Positions 57,428-64,000 of a stretch of 64,000 bases of DNA are shown one piece after another. The position numbers and the translations under genes are program-made. Under the pieces are notes generated by a model, which did not search any database, was not told the origin of the DNA, and saw nothing but the letters and a program-made list of their open reading frames with translations. The stretch's first letter is position 1; each line of letters opens with the position of its first letter. The stretch spans positions 96,459 to 160,458 of the forward strand of contig NZ_AEGR01000056.1 of NCBI RefSeq assembly GCF_000211835.1, written 5' to 3'. Source of the stretch: Hylemonella gracilis ATCC 19624 (GTDB lineage Bacteria > Pseudomonadota > Gammaproteobacteria > Burkholderiales > Burkholderiaceae_C).

Positions 57428-59872
57428 GTGGACAACCCGCTGATGCGCCTGCTGCCGAACTCGCTGGTCAAGCGGGTGTTCGCCCTCTACATCGGCACGC
57501 TGCTGCTCTTCTTCGGCAGCGGGCTCTGGCTGTTCTACAACTATGAGTTCCGGGAAGAGGTGGAACAGGTGCGGGAAACCGCCGCCATCCTCGTGGAGTC
57601 CACGGCCCAGACCATCACCGAAAGCGCGGTGATCGGCGACTACGACACCATCCAGCGCACCCTGGCCAGCGGCGTGTTCGGCTCACCGTTCGCCTCCGCG
57701 GAGTTCATCGACCTGCGCGGAGGCGTGGTGCGCAGCCGCAACCCCGCGATCAGCACCGAGGCCTACGCACCCGATTGGATACGCAGTCGCGTTGGAGAAT
57801 TGCTGGACGATCTGAATCGCCCGATCACGGCCGGCGGCAAGGACTATGGCGTGCTGCGTCTGCAGTTCGCCGTCGGCTCCGTCGCGCACAAGCTCTGGGA
57901 GTTGTTGCTGACCGTGCTGCTGCTCATCGCCGCCAGCCTGGCGGGCGGCTTGCTGGTGATCGGCTACTCGCTGCGGCGCTGGCTCAAGTCGTTCCAGCAG
58001 TTCGACGGCAAGCTGCAGGCGGGCAACCCGCGGTTCGAACAGATCACGAACCAGATGGTGCAGGCCGTGCCGGAGGAATTCCGTCCCACCTTCGAGGCGA
58101 TGCAGCGCATCTCGGGGGACCTGCACCGCGAATTGGACCAGCGCGAACTCGCCCTGACTTCGCTGCGGCAAGCCTTGGCCAGGTTGCTGCCCGACGCGCC
58201 GCAGGACCCGGCTACCCAGGGCATGGACCTGGGCGCCTTGGCGGATCTGGTGCTGCAGGTGGTGCGCGAGCGCGAGGCCGACCGGGTGACGCTGCAGGAA
58301 GCCAAGCAGGCGGCCGAGGCGGCGAACCGCGCCAAGAGCGAGTTCCTCGCGGTCATGAGCCACGAGATCCGTACGCCCATGAACGGCATCGTCGGCATGA
58401 CGGGCTTGGCGCTGGGCACGACGTTGACGCCGCAGCAGCGCGGCTACCTGACCATGGTGCGCCGCTCGGCCGACGCCCTGCTGGGCGTGATCAACGACGT
58501 GCTGGATTTCTCCAAGATCGAGGCTGGCCGGCTCACGCTCGACCCCCGGCCCTTCCGCCTGCATGCTCTGGTGCGCAGCACGCTGGCCAGCCTGGACAAC
58601 CAGGCGCGCGAGAAGGGCCTGCGGCTGGCCTACGAGCCCGCGGAGGACTTCAGCCACCGCCTGATCGGGGACCCGGGACGCTTGCGCCAGATCTTGGTCA
58701 ACCTGGTGGGCAACGCGATCAAGTTCAGCGAGACCGGCGCGATCACCGTGCGGGTGCGCACGGAGGCCTTGCGCGACGGGCAGGTCGTGCTGCGCTTCGA
58801 AGTGCAGGACCAGGGCATCGGCATCACGCCGAGCCAGCAGCAGGCCATCTTCCAGCCCTTCACCCAAGCCGATGCCTCGATCACCCGCCACTACGGCGGC
58901 ACGGGCTTGGGCCTGGCGATCTGCGGCAAGCTGGTCCAGGCCATGGAGGGCGAGATCGGCGTGCGCAGCGCGCCCGGCCAGGGCAGCACCTTCCATTTCA
59001 CGGCCAGCTTCGGGCTGGGCGCGCCTGACACCGAGGAGGCGGACGACACCGACGGAGACGGCGACATCGCCGCCCCAGCGCCATTGGCCGCGGGCGGTGC
59101 CGTGGCCGCGCTGCGAGTCCTGGTCGCCGAGGACAACGAGATCAACCAGGCCATCATGGTGCAGCTGCTGCAGCAAGCCGGGCATGCCGTCACGGTGGCG
59201 CACAACGGCGAGCAGGCGGTGGGCCTGGTCACCCAGGCCGAAACGCCCTACGACCTGATCTTCATGGACATGCAGATGCCGGTGCTCGACGGACTGCAGG
59301 CGACCCGCCGCATCCGCGAGCACGAGCAATCCACCGGACAGCGCACGCGCATCGTCGCGCTCACGGCCAATGTGCTGCCGGAAGACCGCGCGCGCTGCCT
59401 GGCGGCTGGCATGGACGGCCACCTGGGCAAGCCGATCGACCAAGGCGAACTGCAGACCGTGCTCGGCGGAGGCACGCCAGCCTCGACCGCGCGGCCCCCC
59501 GCTCCCGCCCCGGCCGCACCAGCGGCCAACGCGCCGGCCTTCGACTACCAGCGCGCCCTGGATGGCGCGGACGCCCTGGTGGTGCGCATCATCGCGGAGT
59601 CCTTCCGGGGCAACTGGCCAGGACAGTTGCGCGCCCTCATGACCTGCGCGCAACGGGACGACGCATCGGGCGTGCAACGCGGCGCACACGCCCTGCGGGG
59701 CGTGCTCGGCAACTTTGGCGCCACGCCCGCCGCGTCCTTGACACGGCGCATCGAGTCGCTGGGTGCCCAGGGCGAGCTGGATCAGGCCCGGCCGCTGCTG
59801 CCTGAGTTGGAGGCCGCGCTGCAGGCCCTGGACCAAGCGCTGCTCAGCTGGCTGGCACGCACGCCCGCTTGA
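57428..59872 (+). CDS. Hybrid sensor histidine kinase with receiver and HPt domains
   Basis: An 814-aa protein. Two membrane helices (about 15-37 and 160-180) enclose a periplasmic domain of some 120 residues. A linker precedes the HisKA domain ([15 protein letters not shown], His312), ATPase ([20 protein letters not shown]), receiver ([10 protein letters not shown], phospho-acceptor in LIFMDMQMP) and a C-terminal HPt domain ([16 protein letters not shown]). This is a three-step phosphorelay in one chain. GTG at 57428 is used; ATG at 57443 is possible. The start is 10 bp after the PhnD-like gene, suggesting the two sense together. Confidence 0.9.
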   Translation: MDNPLMRLLPNSLVKRVFALYIGTLLLFFGSGLWLFYNYEFREEVEQVRETAAILVESTAQTITESAVIGDYDTIQRTLASGVFGSPFASAEFIDLRGGVVRSRNPAISTEAYAPDWIRSRVGELLDDLNRPITAGGKDYGVLRLQFAVGSVAHKLWELLLTVLLLIAASLAGGLLVIGYSLRRWLKSFQQFDGKLQAGNPRFEQITNQMVQAVPEEFRPTFEAMQRISGDLHRELDQRELALTSLRQALARLLPDAPQDPATQGMDLGALADLVLQVVREREADRVTLQEAKQAAEAANRAKSEFLAVMSHEIRTPMNGIVGMTGLALGTTLTPQQRGYLTMVRRSADALLGVINDVLDFSKIEAGRLTLDPRPFRLHALVRSTLASLDNQAREKGLRLAYEPAEDFSHRLIGDPGRLRQILVNLVGNAIKFSETGAITVRVRTEALRDGQVVLRFEVQDQGIGITPSQQQAIFQPFTQADASITRHYGGTGLGLAICGKLVQAMEGEIGVRSAPGQGSTFHFTASFGLGAPDTEEADDTDGDGDIAAPAPLAAGGAVAALRVLVAEDNEINQAIMVQLLQQAGHAVTVAHNGEQAVGLVTQAETPYDLIFMDMQMPVLDGLQATRRIREHEQSTGQRTRIVALTANVLPEDRARCLAAGMDGHLGKPIDQGELQTVLGGGTPASTARPPAPAPAAPAANAPAFDYQRALDGADALVVRIIAESFRGNWPGQLRALMTCAQRDDASGVQRGAHALRGVLGNFGATPAASLTRRIESLGAQGELDQARPLLPELEAALQALDQALLSWLARTPA

Positions 59873-59890
59873 ACCGGGGCGCAGGCTACG

Positions 59891-61396
59891 ATGCAATCCC
59901 GCCCACCCCTCCAGGCCGAAGGATCGCCGCCCATGAGCCCGCCACTTCGTTCCGGTGCCGCCCGCATCCTCGTCATCGACGACTCGCCCGAAATCCGGCT
60001 GCTGGCCACCGTGTTGCTGGAACGCGAGGGCTATGAGGTCAGCAGCGCGGACAACGGCGAGGACGGAGTGAAACGCGCGACCGAGACGGCGCCTGACCTG
60101 ATCTTGCTGGACGTGATGCTGCCCGGCATGGACGGCTACGAAGTCTGCCGCTGGCTCAAGCAGAGCGAAGCGCTGCGCGACATCCCCGTCATCTTCATGA
60201 GTGCGCAGGACGATGTGCCCGCCCAGACACAAGGGTTCACGGCGGGCGGGGCGGACTATGTCACCAAACCGCTGTCGGTGCCCGTGCTGCTGGCCCGCGT
60301 GCGCACGCACGTCGCCTTGCACGCGCAGCGCCGCAGCCTGGAGGGCATGTTCCGCGACGCCCTGGAGTACGCGCCCGACGGCATCGTGCTGACGGACCCG
60401 CAATGGCGCATCGTGCAGGCCAACGCGCGCACCCTGGAACTGTTCGGCTACCTGCGCGAACAACTGATCGGGCAGCCGGTGGACATGCTCGTCCCCGCGC
60501 GGCTGCGCGGGCACCATCACGAGCGCCGCAAGCTGTATGCCGATCTGCGCCCCGGCGATCTGAAGCTGGGCGTGAACACCGACTGCCTGCGCAGCGACGG
60601 CACGGAGTTCGCTGGCGAGCTCAGCGTGGGCCTGCTGCGCACCAACCGCGGCCCCTTGTTGATGACCGTGGTGCGCGATGTCACGGAAAGCCGGCGCATT
60701 CAGCAAGAGATGGCCGACTCTCGCCAGCGCCTGCGAGACCTGGCCGCGCAGGGCGACGCCATGCGGGAGTACGAGCGCAAGAACATCGCGCGCGAAGTGC
60801 ACGATGAACTGGGCCAGGTGCTGACGGCCCTGCGCATGGACATCACCTACGCCAGCATGAAGTTCGGCGCGGCGGACGCCGACTTGCTGGATCGCCTGCA
60901 GGGCATGCGCGTGCTGGTGGACCGCGCCATCCAGGGCGTGCGCAACGTGGCGACCAACTTGCGCCCCTCGGCGCTGGACATGGGACTGGTGCCCGCGCTG
61001 GAATGGCTCAGCGGCGATTTCCAGCGCCATGCGGGCATCCCCTGCCAGCTCGACCTGGGCAGCCCGTCGGTCGACATGCCGGAACACCGCGCCATCGGTG
61101 TGTTTCGCATCGTGCAGGAATCCCTGACCAATGTCAGCCGCTACGCCCAGGCCAAGTCGGTGTGCATCAGCTTGCGGCAAGACGAGGGACAGCTGGTGCT
61201 CCAGATCCGCGATGATGGGCGAGGATTTGACATGGCGGCCAGCGCACGCGGCGGCTCCTTCGGTCTGTTGGGCATGCAGGAACGGGCGTTGGCGCTCGGC
61301 GGCGAACTGACCGTGAGCAGCGTGGTGGGCGAGGGAACCACCATCACCGCGCGGCTGCCCTTGCAGTTGGAACCCCAGGGAGAGGAAACCCCATGA
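59891..61396 (+). CDS. Cytoplasmic receiver-PAS-histidine kinase
   Basis: A 501-aa soluble protein. Receiver domain (about 25-140) with Asp74 in LILLDVMLPGMDG and switch lysine in VTKPLS; PAS domain (about 152-272; APDGIVLTDPQWRIVQANA); HisKA_3 (His304 in NIAREVHDELGQVLTAL) and ATPase (DDGRGFD, GLLGMQERALALGGEL). The receiver suggests it is fed by a phosphorelay, perhaps from the hybrid kinase next to it, then signals to the NarL-type regulator whose ATG overlaps its stop. An alternative start is 59933. Confidence 0.9.
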   Translation: MQSRPPLQAEGSPPMSPPLRSGAARILVIDDSPEIRLLATVLLEREGYEVSSADNGEDGVKRATETAPDLILLDVMLPGMDGYEVCRWLKQSEALRDIPVIFMSAQDDVPAQTQGFTAGGADYVTKPLSVPVLLARVRTHVALHAQRRSLEGMFRDALEYAPDGIVLTDPQWRIVQANARTLELFGYLREQLIGQPVDMLVPARLRGHHHERRKLYADLRPGDLKLGVNTDCLRSDGTEFAGELSVGLLRTNRGPLLMTVVRDVTESRRIQQEMADSRQRLRDLAAQGDAMREYERKNIAREVHDELGQVLTALRMDITYASMKFGAADADLLDRLQGMRVLVDRAIQGVRNVATNLRPSALDMGLVPALEWLSGDFQRHAGIPCQLDLGSPSVDMPEHRAIGVFRIVQESLTNVSRYAQAKSVCISLRQDEGQLVLQIRDDGRGFDMAASARGGSFGLLGMQERALALGGELTVSSVVGEGTTITARLPLQLEPQGEETP

Positions 61397-62028
61397 TCCG
61401 AGTGATGATTGCCGACGACCACGCCATCGTGCGCGGGGGCCTGCGACAGCTGCTGTCGCTGGCGCCGGACATCGAGGTGCAGGCGGAAGCCGTGGACGGC
61501 GCGCAGGTGCTGGAAGGCCTGCGCCGTGAGTTGCCAGACCTGCTGCTGCTGGACGTCAACATGCCGGGTCTGAGCGGCCCGGACCTGATCGCGCGCGTCA
61601 AGTCCCACTGGCCCACCCTGCCCATCCTAGTGTTGAGCATGCACAACGAGGGCCAGGTGGCCGCGCGCGTGCTCAAGGCGGGCGCCAGCGGCTACGTGAC
61701 CAAGGACAGCGAGATGGAAGTGCTGCTCGCCGCGATCCGCAAGGTCGCGGGCGGCGGCAAATACATCGTGCCCGAACTGGCCGAGAAACTGGTCTTCGAC
61801 GTGTCCTTGGGCAGCGGCGACCGGCTGCCGCACGAGACCCTCTCGGACCGTGAGATGGAGGTCTTTCGCCTGCTGCTGGCTGGCCAAGGCGTCAACGAAA
61901 TCGCCGAGCAGCTGTGCATCAGCAACAAGACCGTCAGCACGCACAAGACGCGCTTGATGGAAAAGCTCAACCTCGGCAGCACCGCCGAACTGGTGCGCTA
62001 CGCCATGCAGCATGGCCTGCTGAACTGA
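61393..62028 (+). CDS. NarL/FixJ-type response regulator
   Basis: A 211-aa product with receiver (acidic pair ADD near residue 8, phospho-acceptor Asp54 in LLLDVNMPGLSG, lysine in VTKDSE) and LuxR-type helix-turn-helix (LSDREMEVFRLLLAGQGVNEI, NKTVSTHKTRLMEKL). ATGA overlap with the REC-PAS-kinase gene. A GAGCCCC/GGGGCTC hairpin follows immediately. It is the likely DNA-binding output of this signalling string; a perfect palindrome suited to such a protein lies 50 bp downstream. Confidence 0.92.
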   Translation: MIRVMIADDHAIVRGGLRQLLSLAPDIEVQAEAVDGAQVLEGLRRELPDLLLLDVNMPGLSGPDLIARVKSHWPTLPILVLSMHNEGQVAARVLKAGASGYVTKDSEMEVLLAAIRKVAGGGKYIVPELAEKLVFDVSLGSGDRLPHETLSDREMEVFRLLLAGQGVNEIAEQLCISNKTVSTHKTRLMEKLNLGSTAELVRYAMQHGLLN

Positions 62029-62079
62029 GCCCCGCTGGGGCTCACGGAGCCCCGTTGACGGGCCCGTGCTCCCGTTGTT

Positions 62080-62101
62080 GGGGTAGGAATCGTCCTACCC
62101 C
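62080..62101. promoter_or_regulatory. 22-bp perfect inverted repeat, candidate operator
   Basis: GGGGTAGGA-ATCG-TCCTACCCC, 9-bp arms with a 4-bp centre, lies upstream of the receiver and chemoreceptor genes. NarL/FixJ-type regulators bind inverted repeats of this kind, and one is encoded just before it. It also could be an RNA hairpin, but no T-run follows. Confidence 0.5.
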
Positions 62102-62166
62102 TGCCATCCGATTCCCACACGCAAACCGGCCGCGTCCGATGGTGCGTCATGGTCCGCCTCGGCACC

Positions 62167-62592
62167 ATGACGGTCATGAAAATCCTGGTCGTCGATGATT
62201 CCGAGCACATCCGTCTGCGCCTGAGTTGGCAGGTCGGAGCCATTCCTGGACTTGAACAAGTGTGGGTGGCTTTGACCGGCATCCAAGCGCAAAAGTTGCT
62301 CACGCGCATGAAGCCCGCGCTGCTGGTGCTGGAACCCCAACTGTCCGATGGGGACCCCGTGCACCTGATTCCGCTTTTCAAAAGCACACACGCGGACCTC
62401 AAGGTCGCCGTACTGACCGACGATGCAACCGGGCATAGCCGCCAGCGCTGTCTACAGGCTGGCGCGGACTGGTTCTTCGACAAATCCACCGAGTTCACGC
62501 AGTTGCTGGATCTGATCCACCAACTTTCTGACGCCTCACTGCTGACCCAACATTCCAATGCAACCGTCCCGCACGGGGGAAGCCATGAATAA
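62167..62592 (+). CDS. Pseudo-receiver domain protein (phospho-acceptor Asp replaced by Glu)
   Basis: A 141-aa stand-alone receiver. It keeps the acidic pair in ILVVDDSEH, the threonine in VAVLTDDAT and the lysine in WFFDKSTE, but the phosphorylation site reads [11 protein letters not shown], so Asp is Glu (residue 56). Glu can mimic the phosphorylated state, so it may be locked active or regulated without phosphate. The start is unsure (ATG 62149, 62167 or 62176). It overlaps the chemoreceptor gene by 8 bp. Confidence 0.8.
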   Translation: MTVMKILVVDDSEHIRLRLSWQVGAIPGLEQVWVALTGIQAQKLLTRMKPALLVLEPQLSDGDPVHLIPLFKSTHADLKVAVLTDDATGHSRQRCLQAGADWFFDKSTEFTQLLDLIHQLSDASLLTQHSNATVPHGGSHE

Positions 62593-64000
62593 CATGAAGA
62601 TATCCACGCGACTGTCCTTGCTGATCGGTCTGCAAGCGTTGCTGCTGATCGTGATCGGCGGCATCGGCCTGTTCGGAATCGAAGCCAGCAATGAGGCCCT
62701 GAAAACCGTCTACGAAGACCGCACGGTACCGGCCAGTGAATTGGGTGACATCGGGGCCCGGCTGATCACCAATCAATTGCTCATTTCCGAGTCCCTGCGC
62801 ACGCCAACGCCCAGCACCATTGCCACCAACACGGCATTGATCGAATCCAACAGGACGGAGATCACGAAGATCTGGGACGCCTACATGCTGACGTACCTGA
62901 CAGAGGAAGAAACCAAACTGGCGAAGAACTTTGCCGAAAGCCGCAAGCGATTTGTTCAAGAGGCCATCAATCCCGCGTTGACGGCACTGCGCGCCAGCGA
63001 CATCGCTTCGGCGCAACGCCTCACGGAGGAAAAAGTCCACCCGCTGTACGCGGTCGTCAAAAAAGACATTGACGCCCTGGTGCAGTTGCAACTGGACGTG
63101 GCGAAGATGGAATACGACAGTGCGGAAAAACGTCGCGCGCGCATTCTGGCTGGGTCGGTGATCGCCATCGTGGGCGGGATTGTCCTGGCCACCTTGATGG
63201 GCTGGTGGATGACCCGCACCATCAGCCGCCAGCTTGGCGCCGAGCCAGGTGAAGCAGCGCAAGTGGCTCAGCGCGTGGGCGCCGGAGATTTGAGCACGCG
63301 CATCGAGCTGCGCGCTGGCGACACCAGCAGCCTGATGGCGCAGCTCAAGCTGATGCAAGGGTCTCTCACCCGGGTGGTTTCCACCGTGCGCCAGGGCAGC
63401 GTGTCGGTCTCCAGCGCCAGCGCCGAGATCGCCCAGGGCAACCAAGATCTGTCGGCTCGCACCGAGAGCCAGGCCAGCGCGCTCGAGGAAACAGCCGCCA
63501 GCATGGAAGAACTGTCTTCCACCGTGAAGCAGAACGCTGACAACGCACGCCAGGCCAACCAGCTGGCCCAGAGCGCCAGCGTTGTGGCCGTGCAAGGGGG
63601 TGCCGTGGTCTCGCAATTCGTTGACACCATGAAGGGCATCAGCGACAGCAGCAAGAAGATCGCCGACATCATCAACGTCATCGACGGCATCGCCTTCCAG
63701 ACCAACATCCTCGCGCTCAACGCCGCGGTGGAAGCCGCTCGCGCGGGCGAACAGGGCCGGGGCTTCGCGGTCGTGGCCAGCGAAGTGCGCAACCTGGCGG
63801 GCCGCAGCGCGGACGCCGCCAAGGAGATCAAGACGCTGATCACCGACAGCGTGGGGCGTGTTGATCAGGGCACGGCCCTGGTCGACCAGGCCGGCCAGAC
63901 CATGAACGAAGTCGTGGCCAGCATCAAGCGCGTCACCGACATCATGGGCGAGATCAGCGCGGCCAGCAGCGAGCAGAGCGCGGGCGTGTCCCAGGTGGGC
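62585..64000 (+). CDS. Methyl-accepting chemotaxis protein (partial, C-terminus beyond window)
   Basis: Inner-membrane chemoreceptor; 472 codons are visible. N-terminal helix ([17 protein letters not shown]), four-helix-bundle ligand domain (about 40-185, rich in charged helix), second helix ([19 protein letters not shown]), HAMP region, and methyl-accepting coiled coil with the hairpin tip [20 protein letters not shown], which binds CheA and CheW. ATG 62585 has GGGGGAAG upstream and overlaps the pseudo-receiver gene. The end, with further methylation sites, is cut off. Confidence 0.92.
   Translation, partial: MNNMKISTRLSLLIGLQALLLIVIGGIGLFGIEASNEALKTVYEDRTVPASELGDIGARLITNQLLISESLRTPTPSTIATNTALIESNRTEITKIWDAYMLTYLTEEETKLAKNFAESRKRFVQEAINPALTALRASDIASAQRLTEEKVHPLYAVVKKDIDALVQLQLDVAKMEYDSAEKRRARILAGSVIAIVGGIVLATLMGWWMTRTISRQLGAEPGEAAQVAQRVGAGDLSTRIELRAGDTSSLMAQLKLMQGSLTRVVSTVRQGSVSVSSASAEIAQGNQDLSARTESQASALEETAASMEELSSTVKQNADNARQANQLAQSASVVAVQGGAVVSQFVDTMKGISDSSKKIADIINVIDGIAFQTNILALNAAVEAARAGEQGRGFAVVASEVRNLAGRSADAAKEIKTLITDSVGRVDQGTALVDQAGQTMNEVVASIKRVTDIMGEISAASSEQSAGVSQVG

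Noticed and set aside
57683..61180. Very long minus-strand open frame across the kinase genes
   Set aside because: Antisense of genes with intact catalytic motifs; the reading has the Arg/His/Gln-rich composition typical of GC-rich shadows.

Overview
The window looks like chromosome from a high-GC betaproteobacterium of the Burkholderiales, most like the Comamonadaceae. The evidence is the base composition, the family-level likeness of the proteins (ribosomal proteins, UbiA, OxyR, RecG, a GlpSTPQUV-type glycerol ABC transporter with a DUF2160 subunit, a seven-function Mrp antiporter with fused A and B subunits), and GC-rich palindromic intergenic repeats of the kind common in that family. No species call is possible from sequence reading alone. 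No rRNA, tRNA, CRISPR array or intact insertion sequence was seen.

Layout: (1) 1-5424, minus strand: spc-type ribosomal protein operon rplN-rplX-rplE-rpsN-rpsH-rplF-rplR-rpsE-rpmD-rplO-secY (secY cut by the window edge), with its own sigma70-like promoter and a leader of about 210 nt. The S10 genes are not next to it. (2) 5536-15894: a complete glycerol locus. On the minus strand are glpS-glpT-glpP-glpQ-glpU-glpV-glpD (ABC import plus glycerol-3-phosphate dehydrogenase). Divergent from it are glpR (DeoR repressor) and glpK (kinase). Import, phosphorylation, oxidation and control sit together. (3) 15973-24492: proC, ubiA, oxyR-dps with an OxyR-like box, a membrane/SPOR protein with a partner, and recG. 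Two of these genes (ubiA, recG) carry in-frame insertions made of repeat DNA. (4) 24659-28722: a soluble tandem-sensor protein ending in a CheW-like domain, a strong terminator, and queA. (5) 28723-31565: a lower-GC accessory island with small unrelated genes. One site between two genes has the layout of an integron attC recombination site and a second gene ends in an attC-type half site, so I read this as a relic gene-cassette cluster without an integrase. It ends at a broken epimerase pseudogene. (6) 31855-38635: GlxA-type regulator divergent from an isochorismatase-like hydrolase, a tannase-like esterase with a glycine-rich insert, a c-di-GMP phosphodiesterase, and S-formylglutathione hydrolase. 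(7) 38778-41518: a two-component pair. (8) 41746-46950: an envelope gene cluster (beta-barrel, LPP20-like protein, propeller-like protein, LPP20 lipoprotein) that I cannot match to a described system, followed by two small proteins of unknown function. (9) 46985-50245: tgt (with queA, two steps of queuosine tRNA modification in one window) and a Kef/YbaL-type antiporter. (10) 50254-56430: mnhABCDEFG cation/proton antiporter operon with ATGA overlaps at most junctions. (11) 56558-64000: a signalling string of PhnD-like binding protein, hybrid kinase with HPt, REC-PAS-kinase, NarL-type regulator, pseudo-receiver and a chemoreceptor cut by the window end.

The points most worth a second look are the attC-like cassette relic, the complementary loss of ATPase motifs in GlpS and GlpT, repeat elements that have become coding sequence in recG and mrpA, the soluble sensor-CheW protein, the LPP20 envelope cluster, and the 22-bp perfect palindrome ahead of a receiver whose phosphorylation aspartate is a glutamate.
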